NCBI GenBank assembly: GCA_006384855.1
Contig: VCJN01000968.1
Coordinates: 1 to 64,000 of the forward strand
Length of the DNA: 64,000 nucleotides
Source of the DNA: Tetraselmis striata
Taxonomy: Eukaryota > Chlorophyta > Chlorodendrophyceae > Chlorodendrales > Chlorodendraceae
Direction: 5' to 3'
Below the pieces are notes generated by a model, which was given only the letters and a program-made list of their open reading frames with translations, was not told the origin of the DNA and did not search any database. The position numbers and the translations under genes were made by a program. Shown one piece after another: positions 44,660-54,532 of the stretch (its first letter is position 1; each line of letters opens with the position of its first letter).

Positions 44660-46040
44660 TCCGCCGAGCGGTCAAGGGCAAGGTGAAGCCAACAACATTC
44701 CAGAAGCCAAATCAAGGGAACCGGAAGCGCCATCGGAAAATGCACGGGCACCCGCAGAGGTGGGTACCTTGCTTCGACGTAATGAGGGCATTCGCGTTTA
44801 CAACTTCACGGCTCTCGAATTAACATTTTGTTTATCCCGCGTTATATACCCACAGCCCCCGAGCGCAGAAGCTGGCACGAGCCAAGCATCCAATCGCCAT
44901 GCTCCTGACGGGTCGCAGACGGCCTCGATAGAAGCGCTGCCTGTCGCCAAGGTGGGTTGGCCACGCCCAACCATGTTGCCACTGCGCACCTATTACAATT
45001 ACAGCTTGCTAATCGAGTCTCCATCGCACGTTGCCCCCCGCAGACCCGGAGCGCAGAAGCTTATTCGACCGACGCACCCAGCCAGTCGCCCTGCTCCTGA
45101 CGGGTCGCAGCCGGCCTGGAGCGGCCGCCGGCCTCGATAGAAGCGCCGCCTGTCGCCGAGGTGGGTTGACCCCACTGCACAATGTTGCCACTGCGCACTT
45201 ATTACCTTTACGGCTTGCTAATTGAGTCGCCATCGCACGTTGCCCCCGCAAACCTAGCGCGACCGACGCACCCCCTCTATCGCGCCGCTGCTTTCGAGTC
45301 GCAACCGGCCTCGACATGGGCGCCGCCTGTCGTCAAAGTGGGTCGGTCACGCCTAACCGTGTTGCCACTGCGCACCTGTAAGTCGACTTGCTAATTAAGT
45401 CGCCATCGCATGTTGCTTCCCGCAGACCCGGAGCGCAGAAGCAAGCGCGGCCGACGCACCCCCTCGCGCCGCTGCTGCCGAGTCGTAGCCGGCCTCGACA
45501 CGGGCACCGCATGTCGCCGAGGTGGGTTGGCCCCACTGCACCGTGCTGCCACTGCGCACCTTTACTTTTACGACTTGCTAATTGAGTCGCCATCGCACGT
45601 TGCCCCCCGCAGACCCCGAGCGTAGAAGTTGGCACGAGAGACGCACCCCCTTGCGCCGCTGCAGCCGAGTCGTAGCCGGCCTCGACAGAAGCGCCGCCTG
45701 TCGCCGAGGTGGGTTGGCCCCACTGCACCGCGTTGCCACTGCGCACCTATAACTTTTACGGCTTGCTAATTGAGTCGCCATCGCACGCTGCCCCCCGCAG
45801 ACCCCAAGCGAAGAAGCTTGCGCGACCGACGCACCCCCTCGCGCCGCTGCTGCCGAGTCGCAGCCGGCCTCGACAGGGGCGCCGCCTGTCGCCAAGGCAG
45901 ATCGGTCACGCCTAATCGTGTTGCCTCTGCGCACCTATAACTTTTACAGCTTGCTAATTAAGTCGCCATGGCACGTCGTCCCCCGCAGACCCCGATGATC
46001 GCAAAAGCTGGCGCGAGCAACGCAACCCCTTGCCCTCAAC
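44660..46040 (+). repeat. Tandem array of exon+intron-like 188-bp units
   Basis: Seven units at a 188-bp period. Each has a 96-nt exon-like block and about 92 nt of intron-like sequence. Exon-like blocks: 44856-44951, 45044-45160 (21 nt longer), about 45250-45340, 45426-45521, 45613-45708, 45801-45896, and one starting at 45989. Each is preceded by CCCCCCGCAG-type acceptors and followed by GTGGGT donors (GCAGAT in unit 6; the unit 3 acceptor is mutated to CAA). Units 1 and 6 are fully open and encode Ala/Pro/Ser-rich peptides (PPSAEAGTSQ..., PSEEACATDA...). Units 4 and 5 have a TAG where unit 6 has CAG. An exon-like block of the same style ends at 44759. This looks like a repeat domain expanded as whole exon-intron modules, now partly decayed. 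Confidence 0.65.
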
Positions 46041-46059
46041 ATAGTAAGACTGCATAGCT

Positions 46060-49000
46060 GCTCGCCAAAATTACAAATCAGAAGGTGCGTACGTGCTTTG
46101 TGCCGTCGCCATGAACTCTTCATTTTAAGCCGTAGGTAAGACTTGCGCGCTTTGTCAGGGCAAGAAGGGTGGGAAAAGGCAACCATGCAAGCATCACCCG
46201 GCATTTGTGAGTGCTCGGACAACATCCCGTCGTCTCGCGACTGCAACCAACGAGGACGCATAGGACGACTTTCAGCCTCGGCCGAAGCGTAAGACGAGTC
46301 AAGCCAGCCCGGACCCGCCGGCGCGGAGCCTTCTTGTGCGAGGGTCCCGCATGGCTGGTGAAACGCTGGTGGCGCCCACTTTCGCGCATGCCTCTCAGCC
46401 CGCTGGTGGATCATCCAGTCAAAGAAGCTTACCGGCTCCTCCGCGTTGGGGGCAGAAAGGAGCACGCAGCCGTCCCCTGGCTGAGGGTCTCATGCCTGAG
46501 GTACCGGCGACATAAGGTAACCCCGGGACCGCGCCGAAGCCGGCTGCAACTGAAGCGGCTCAAACATGCACACATGGCCTTGCGAGTGCGTCGACTGCGC
46601 CTGCGCCGACGCCGACAGAGGCCGCGCACTCGCGATTTCCCTTCCGGGGAAGCCAAGCTCGTCGTGCGGCATAAGACCACACCTCGGATGTCTGCTACGA
46701 CAACTAACAACTACTTTCCGTCGAGACCTCGTCGACCCCAAGTCTCCTGTCAGATCAGCTACTTAAGGTGCCACGATTGCGCCGCAAAGGCAAGAGCCTT
46801 TTCGCAGCGCGCCGTGGGCAATGCCGAATTGTTAGCTAGGAAGCAACTCAGCTTCGTAGTCGACGAAGAACTCGGCACGAAGATGGCGACGTTGCAGACT
46901 CACTTGCTGCTCACCTGCCCTGACTTCTTCCTTGCCGGCGAGGGGAGTCCTCTCATTTGCATAGGAGACAAGAGCCAGATTCTTATGCACCTTTCAAGCG
47001 AGCCCCCCCCCCCCCCCCCCCCCGGCGTGGTCACAAACCAATACATGCAGGCTCGTTTCTAAGTCGACTGGTGCCATTGTTTCGTAGGCCCAGATGACCC
47101 CCGCTGCCAAGTGCCCAATTCCCTGGAGGAGTCGCTGCGCATAGATCTGCTGGCTACGGATGATGGCCGACATCTCTACAGGGAGCTCCAACATGTCTTC
47201 AATGAGGTCGTACAAAAGGCGCATTCGTTCTTCCAACTCGGAGAGTCGATAATGCCCGCCATCACGCAGTCGTTGGTTTTCGTGCCCTCCCGCGCGGACA
47301 TCGGCCTGCCCGCTATCAGCGCCCACCAAGGCACAATCGTGTTGCTCTTTTACTGGGGGTGATGTAGCCCTCTTCATCCCGTATGTCACGGAGCAGACAT
47401 ATGTCTCGACGATGCGATGGCGTGGGTGTCTCCAACGTTGGTGAGACCCCCCTCCCCTTCAGCTCGGAAATAAACCTTATCCAACATGCGGCACGTTGCT
47501 TAGAAGGATTGGTACGGCGCAAGTTGCGCAAACCGCGGCATCGGGCCTGGGCCTGGAAAAGTTTCTGCGGAGGTCTTGGCCTCGCATGCTCGGAAACGCG
47601 AGGGTATGTGGAAATCTTTGCGAGGACCGCCCGGCTGTTGCGAGGACCATGGCGCCGTGGGGAGCGGTCGACGCGGACTACGTTCAGGCGTATGGTGGCA
47701 GCCGCCTGCGAGCCTCGCATTCGATGCCCGGTATGGTTGTCGCGCTTGCGGGAGAACGCGTGGTTCGGGAGCCAGCCGTCAAATCGGTGCCAATTGTTGG
47801 TTGCGAGTCCTGCCGAGGCAACAAAGCTGCCGGGTACCTTTACGGCTATGTTTGTCTCACCCCTGAGACCGGAGTGCATGCACTGATTGTTGACAGCCCA
47901 TTAATCGCTGCGGATATCAGACAATACCTTGACGACGAGTGCGGCTCACCGCCGCCAGAAGAGAAGTTCCCAACAACCGAGGAGGGTTTCGCCCACTCGC
48001 CCCCTCCTCCCCCCCCCCCCCCCCCCCCGGCCTTAGATGACATCCGCCGCCCACTTGGCCCTTGATTCGGGGGGTAGAATCCCCCCCCCCCCCCCCCCCC
48101 CACCAACACCACCATCCTCATATATCCGCGCAGTACTACCTTGTCCACCATATATGATTGTGTAAACACAACTCTTCTGGTGTGTAGCCAACCACCACCT
48201 CGCCATGGTGCAGGTCTCTCTGTATGTCGCGGCACCTTGCCTTCGTAGCACTCGGCAACTCGTCGAGAGCGCCTCCGGCTCGATGGCAGTGGCAACCTAC
48301 CATAGGCGGCAAGCCACTGCGGGCGACCCTAGAGGTTATGGGGCCGGCATGGTCGTCAGTCAGAAGCCGTCATGAGCGCTTTCATGCGCACCGAGATAGC
48401 TTTAGCCCCCCCCCCCCCCCCCCCCCCCGGGAAGTATCCAGGATATCGGAAACGAATGCCGAGGCCCTTATCGTCTGCTTCATGGTAGCCGCGGCTTTAC
48501 CCGCAAAGCCGCGCTCACCCGGCCTAGCCGCACCGTAGTGCCCAACGACAGCCGCAAGTGGAGAGGGTGTGGCTACCGGCGCTACCTGCCCGCCGCTTTC
48601 ACCGGCATGGATTTCGCCTCGGATAGGCTGGTACTCGGCAACATTATGCATGTCGGTTGCGACAGCAGCCAAACTCGCTGCCTTGTCTGCCGCTGACGGC
48701 TGTTACTGCAAGCCCGCCGCTGACTACATGTCCATCCGAGTTTCGCCATCGGCCGGCGCCACGCACCACACGACGAGACGAGCGTCGGGTGGGCGTCGGC
48801 CGAGCAGACACAACCCTGGGCCGTGGCGGTCGGTCGGGCATGCTGGCTGCCTTTGGCGAGGGTCGCCGCGTGCGTGGAGGAACTGTGCCTGGCACGCGTC
48901 CAACGGAACGGGCGACGCGCCATCCCGCCATGCGAGTGCCAACATGGGTAAGGCGCAGGTCCCGCCACATATGCATGGCAAATAAGGCATACGCACGCTG

Positions 49001-49300
49001 GCACGTAAGGGCATGCCATCAACGTATCATGCTTACCAGCCGGACGGACCTACGCCGAAGGTACGCAACGTTTATGAATGTCACCGATGCGGGCGTCTGT
49101 GCGATTTTTTGAGGGTTAAAACGTTGAAAAGGTTGAAGGGTGTATCGTGTGGGTTCGTTTCTCAGTTGGGTTTCTTGCCCAAGCCCGACTTGGGGTTCGG
49201 CCCAGTCTTGGTAGTGGTGGAGAGCGTGGACGGCCCGGCACCTCCAGTCGCGTGCGCATGTTGGCGGTTGGCGGCTGCACAATCGCGCACGCGAGTAAAA
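46060..49300. other. Uncharacterised region with scattered open frames
   Basis: Frames of 130-280 codons occur on both strands (plus 46211-47062, minus 47389-46994, plus 47496-48065, minus 47879-47316). The minus frame at 47389 has a plausible helix (LSELEERMRLLYDLIEDMLE), and the plus frame at 46820-46960 has FVVDEELGTKMATLQTHLLL. Poly-C runs at 47007-47022, 48011-48027, 48081-48100 and 48409-48428 break the region. The 46.2-46.8 kb part may carry further exons of the gene containing the 188-bp array (same Ala/Pro/Ser style), but I could not fix exon edges. Several are probably decayed transposon ORFs. Confidence 0.25.
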
Positions 49301-49301
49301 T

Positions 49302-50109
49302 AGTACAGTGACTATACCGATATAATAAACATTGCGTCCCCCCCCCCCCCCCCCGTTCACTATATCGGTATGTTCACTATATCGGTGTTCATTATAAGCA
49401 GGCCCACCCGACCGCTATAGTAAACGGTTTACTAAATCGGTACTATTGTTTATTGTAACGGTGACCCCGTTCACTGTAGCAGTCTGTGCCCATGCAAGGC
49501 AACATGTGACTCTGGATTTGTGTTTCAAGAGTTCTTGATTACTTTACATGGCTTTCTAAGGTGCCGGAGAGGGCAGGAGTGACTACGGTGCTGGGGGGCG
49601 GGGAGCGGGAGGGAAGAATTCACGGACGGAGGCCTGCCGTGTGCGGTTTGACGTGTGCATCTTATCCTGCAGTTGTCTAGATAGGAACAGCGCTGCTCGG
49701 TGGGCGTCGCCATGGCGCGATGGCGACAGACGCGGTGGGGCAGTTGAGTGGCGGTGGGCGCAATGTGCCGCAGTGTGCCGCCGCCGCCGCCGCCGCCGAG
49801 TGGCTGTAGAGGCCTCTGCGCCCGTACTGGAACGGTACCGGCTATCGGAACACGCCAACGGCCGGGTTCGGCGTCGGCAACACTGCCGTTATGTAGAGAA
49901 GTTTACTACATCGGTATAGTTTGGGGCATTGTGTCCCCCCCCCCCCCGTTCACTATAGCGGTAAGTTTATTATATTGGTAAGTTTATTATAGGGGTATAC
50001 ATAGGGATTTTTCCCGGTGTTAAGAATCCGTCCCCCCCCCCCCCCCCCGTTCACTATATCGGTATGTTCACTATATCGGTATTCATTATATCGGTATAGT
50101 CACTGTACT
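49302..50109. mobile_element. Non-autonomous DNA element with 25-bp perfect terminal inverted repeats
   Basis: The left end 49302-49326 begins AGTACAGTGACTATACCGAT; the right end 50085-50109 is its exact reverse complement over 25 bases. The 808-bp interior has no transposase. It carries several copies of GTTCACTATATCGGTA and variants (49356, 49373, 49420, 49890, 49950, 50049, 50065), many next to C runs (49339-49354, 49936-49947, 50033-50048). No clear target-site duplication was found immediately outside. This is a MITE-like element whose sub-terminal words may be transposase binding sites. Confidence 0.75.
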
Positions 50110-51735
50110 CTGCACTGTATTTAATTTTCGCGAGTAAATGACATCGCCCGCGCCCCCGGAAATTGTACCATTCTTGTGGGACAATTTACGAGGTCGACCT
50201 CGATAGTACCCTCGACCCCGATCTACGATCGTGGATTGGACCAAAAACGCTCGAACATTGGCCTTTCCTCGTTCCCGCCTTGTATAGAAAGTATTGCGAA
50301 GCTTATCATTTAATCACGGGTAGTCGGACTAGATACATGCAATTTTTCGCGAGTACCACTCGGTAATTGGACTTGAGCGAACTATCCCGTTTCCACGAGT
50401 GACGATACACTATCTATTACGGAGTACTAACTAATTTAACATACGGGTTTTGACCCGCTAATTCAATATGTCGCTGCTATTTCCCCGATTTGGCATCCGC
50501 TGGGTGTGCCGTGCCCATTCAAGAGGTCCTCGGGCCTGCTCGGAGCTTGCATGGAGTAGTGGCACATTACATGATGACCCCATCATGCGCCCCCGCTCAC
50601 AATGAGTTGGCCGGCCGACATACCCGAGTAGGCGGTATCTTTGACATCATGCCATAAATAATTTCGCCGTCTTATCGAAATGATAATTTAATGGGTGATC
50701 TATATATTATTATTCTAGAACGCCATGCTTGGGAGTGTTCTAGCTGTCCGCCATTTAGATATAAGTTCCGATATAAAACGGCGAAATGCTGTAAATTCCC
50801 ACGTTATTGCAAAGTTACTGCTCGATCTGAGCAAGGAGTTTGCGAATGTCGCATGCAGCCCGCTAGCTCACCTTATAGGCGCTAAACCATGCGCGCCGAG
50901 CAGCACGGAGTAGGTGGCTAACAAAGCACAGCATATGTATCTACCATGGGAGAAAAACACTATTGTTTATGTTCAAATGTCGGCGTGCCGTGCGCTCAAA
51001 CCGGCCACAACCCCGTAGTGTTCCAACACATGTCACATCACTGATATTGCCAAATGACATGTGCCGCGCACCGCACACCGTGGCATTGACCCTAGCACCC
51101 CATGTAATACACACCCTTTCCCGAGTTTTCCCGCAATGACCGCAACGGTATAGGTTTGTGCGGGTTTATCGACGAGAAGCGCCCCAAGCGAAATCAAACC
51201 CATAAAACATACGCAGTAGACTTTTGTGGCGTGCTATATTCACTCTTATCAACCCCGCCGGGCGGGGCGGGGGCGCGGATAACAAACGAGTCGCGCATCA
51301 TGCAAGTCACCGCGCTGACTTGTTTTTACATGTTTCTTGACACCAATCACACAATCATTTATCCCGCTCATACACATATCATGACAAACTACGTCCTCCT
51401 CATCAACTGAACCCCTAGCATGTCCTCACTACTTCTTGCCTCGGGGACTTTTGTACGTGAGGATAAATCCAACATGGTTTTGTTGTATCGTCATTCCGGG
51501 GCCGGTTCGGTAAATAGGGGAATTTCTGTTTAAGGTAGGTACACGACTGTACCGGTACCGCTAAGAGCGCGTTGGGGGCGGGACCTACAGAGCACACCCG
51601 CCCACCACATCAGCCAGCTCAGCTGGCAGGATATAGGCTCATACACCATCCCGCGGCCAGTGGGCCGGGTCAACTACGGGGATGGGAGTCTACGCACGGG
51701 CGGTAGCCAGGGCGGCGGACTTGGGTAGTGCCGCC
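50110..51735. other. Intergenic, AT-richer, no gene recognised
   Basis: Only short frames (under 90 codons) without family features. I see no repeats beyond short words. Confidence 0.55.
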
Positions 51736-52134
51736 CTAGCCGGCGCGGGCGTGCTTTAGGCGGCCGATGGCGGTCTCGTCGCAGTGGAGATGGTGCTCCC
51801 AACAGTCCCGGCTGTGCACCGAGCTGGGCATGCCCAAGGTGATGCACGCGGTAGCACGAGCTCCAGTGCTCCTCGCCCTCGTCACGGTAGCAACGGCAGC
51901 ACCTCGACTGCTTGCTGCGGCCGTTCGCGTATCGCCCGTGGTTGCCAGGGGCGCGCTGGTCGTTGGTGTCCAGGTAGCGCTTGGGCGCGATGGCGAGGCG
52001 CTGGCCGGCGGGACGGGATGGTGCCAGGTCTCCCTCCAGCCCTGGCAGGATGTCTTGCGACTCGGAAGACATGCCCAGGTTGTCGGCAGGCAGGGTCTCG
52101 GTCGCTGGGATAGAGACTGGGGAAGAAGTCGCAA
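51736..52134 (-). pseudogene. Possible piggyBac-type transposase C-terminal Cys-rich remnant
   Basis: Two minus-strand frames together read KRYLDTNDQRAPG, then SRCCRCYRDEGEEHWSSC, and after a one-frame change CITLGMPSSVHSRDCWEHHL followed by a stop. PiggyBac-like transposases end in a Cys-rich zinc-binding region with C-x2-C spacing and a final CF/CW-x-x-YH/HH. The fit is by pattern only, a frameshift is needed and the catalytic part is absent. Confidence 0.3.
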
Positions 52135-53140
52135 GTTAGAATGGATGGGATCTCAGTCGGTGGGGTGCTGCCGTGCCGGTGCCGGAAATGACACTGCATG
52201 TAACAGTCATTCCACGACTGCCACCCAGCGCACTCGCACTCGCATCAGCAGCAGCGGCAGGGCGGGGCGGCACAAAAGGTCCGACGGCAGTCACTTGACC
52301 TCGTGGCGCAGAGGCCGCCGAGGGAGATGTGCGTCCAACCGTAGCTTGCTCGCGGCGGAGTGTCTGGCCGGGCTTTTGGACATCGGCCGGGGCGTCGTCC
52401 CAGCGGACCATCCTTGCCATCACCGACGGACTCGGTAACGTTGCCGAACAGCCGATCGAGCACGCTGGCACCGACGCTGGTCGCCACTCAGGGGTTAACA
52501 TGGGGCCTCGGCGGGCTCATACACGAGCGCCTTTGGCGACGGAGGTCCTGATAGCGGCGGGTGGGTGGCTGGACAGGTGAGCGAGTTCAAAAATTTTAAA
52601 GTTTGAAAAGGGCAAAACGGTGTTTACAACTTTTTGGCGGCCGGTATGCTTTATATACCCCGGGGGATATGAAGACAGGCCCTTTGGGCCCCCCGTAGGT
52701 TGGTGTAAATGCTCCAACTATGTTTGGCATGATGCCTTTGGGCCTGTCAAATTTGTGTGATATGTACAGCAAATGTTTGATATATCTAACAAACTTCCTC
52801 GAGGCACTAGGTAAATTAACATGGGGACTGACCGAGTATCATGTAACTAGTGAGCAGATGCTGGTGCTCGAGGGCGGATTGCTCTGATGAGGGTGTTCTT
52901 TTTTGTCTTTTCTTCTTCTTCGCCCAAGGGGAGGAACGAGGGAGTTACATACGCAGCCGACCGCCGACCGTGCCACCGCACCGACCTGCCCCAAACAACA
53001 ATCCCAGCAATAAGCCGCCGGGCTTCATTCGTGTCTGCCGCACCACTAGACAGTGCCGGCAGGTGGTGGTTGCGCTGGTGCTATTATGCATACAACGTAT
53101 AATGGTGCCGACGCGTTAATGACATCACTATAAATAAGAG

Positions 53141-53173
<33 letters not shown>

Positions 53174-53343
53174 CCCCCCCGCCCCCTCTCAGAAAACAAA
53201 TGCAGAGGAAATTATATGGGAACTACAGCGAATACGGCAGCTCGGCTGGGCTTGGTCGTGTCAGCCGGATAGGCTTTATTGAGTGTCTACTCCCCCGCAT
53301 GTGCTGTCACAAAATGACCTTTGGGATACTGCCCGCCGGTTTA

Positions 53344-53450
53344 GAAGGCCCTCGAGGGTTTGGCAGGTTGCCAGCAGAAGAGAGACATAAGCCTCTCTTA
53401 TGTCTTATGTCATAAGACATAAGACAGAAGGCCCTCGAGGGTTTGGCATG
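53344..53450. repeat. Direct repeat flanking a palindrome
   Basis: AGAAGGCCCTCGAGGGTTTG occurs at 53344 and again at about 53427. Between them lies a TCTTATGTCTTATGTCATAA palindrome with its ATAAGACATAAGACA arm. It looks like a small insertion or footprint with hairpin potential. Confidence 0.6.
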
Positions 53451-53564
53451 TTTGGCATCGACACATGGGAGTCGATTGTGACCGATCGCCTAGCTTGGCA
53501 CCACGCGCTGAAGCACAACTCCGACTCTTCCCCGTCAGAGCTCCAAAAGGCAGGCCGAAGAAGA

Positions 53565-53658
53565 GCGGATCCGTAACTGGATTGCTGCCTAAACGGCCGT
53601 CGTAGAGACGCTGCAAGGGTTTCACTGGTGCCAGTCCTGTCCCGGGGGCGAAAAAATA
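53565..53658 (-). repeat. Dispersed repeat family 1, copy D
   Basis: Plus-strand reading TCCGTAACTGGATTGCTGCC, TAAACGGCCGTCGTAGAGAC, GCTGCAAGGGTTTCACTGGT, GCCAGTCCTGTCCCGGG. The TAAACGGCCGTCGTAGAGACGCTGCAAGG core is identical to copy C, 31 kb away. Confidence 0.85.
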
Positions 53659-54159
53659 AAAAGAGCGGATCCGACGCAACGCCGAAAATCCGTCGGGGTT
53701 TCTTCGGTCTTGTCCGATGAAACTACGGGACTACTTATAGCCGCGCCGACTGTCGTCCTACCGGCACCGTGGCGCCGTGCCGACTGTCGTCCGTCTTCTC
53801 TGCTCGCACTCTCGCCATTCTCGAGCAGCACCACCTCTTCCTGAGCCGAATTCCCGCTCACCCCATAATTCGGGTGTGAATCGGCATTTTTCCGGCGCCG
53901 ATTTTCTGTAGATTTGATTTGCCGGTCAGTTTTGCCCCGCGTGTCATGCAGTGCAAAGCAAGTAGCGCGCTTTAGTTGTACTTTAGTTGTAGTTAGCCCC
54001 AAGTAATGCATTGCACCACGGCGGGAGGAGTAGGCGTGTGGCTTGGTTGCCGGCCCTGGGACCACCGTGTCGCATTACGCCTCGCTGACTGCCCTCCTAC
54101 CGCATTTCCCCGAGAATCCGTGTATTTGCATGGCCATCGTCCCTGATTAATTTGTAGAT

Positions 54160-54235
54160 AGAACGTGAGCAAAACTGACTGTAGCGAATGGTCTTTTAGG
54201 TTGAATGCACGCCCAATTCGAGGCTTATCATAATA
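54160..54235 (+). repeat. Dispersed repeat family 2, copy E (partial)
   Basis: GACTGTAGCGAATGGTCTTT, TAGGTTGAATGCACGCCCAA, TTCGAGGCTTATCATAATAG. Downstream (3') flank of the ABC gene. Confidence 0.55.
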
Positions 54236-54532
54236 GATGTTCTTGTAGATAGGTGCGCCGGGATCCCTACATAAATCGAAGCGTTACTGTGCTGTGCGAT
54301 GTGTTTGGTGGTGGTGATGGGGAGTGGAGGGTGTGTGGGTGCCGGGGGGGGGGGGGGGGGGGGGGGACCCTAGCAGTTAGAGGTCAACGGGAACCTCAGC
54401 TTGTGGGCTCGGCTGCAGGCCAGCGGGCATGGTCGTCATCACACCGGTTCCCCCGCTTACATTTGATTTCCCTGGATGGGGGGGTCCAGGTGCCGCACGA
54501 TAGACGGCATCCCGCATCGTGCCATGGCGGCC

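Larger units (their letters stand above)
52600..54240. other. Intergenic with short repeats, no gene recognised
   Basis: Contains a poly-C tract of about 30 bases at 53142-53172, a palindromic segment at 53390-53425, a family 1 repeat at 53565-53658 and a family 2 fragment at 54160-54235. No supported coding region. Confidence 0.55.
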
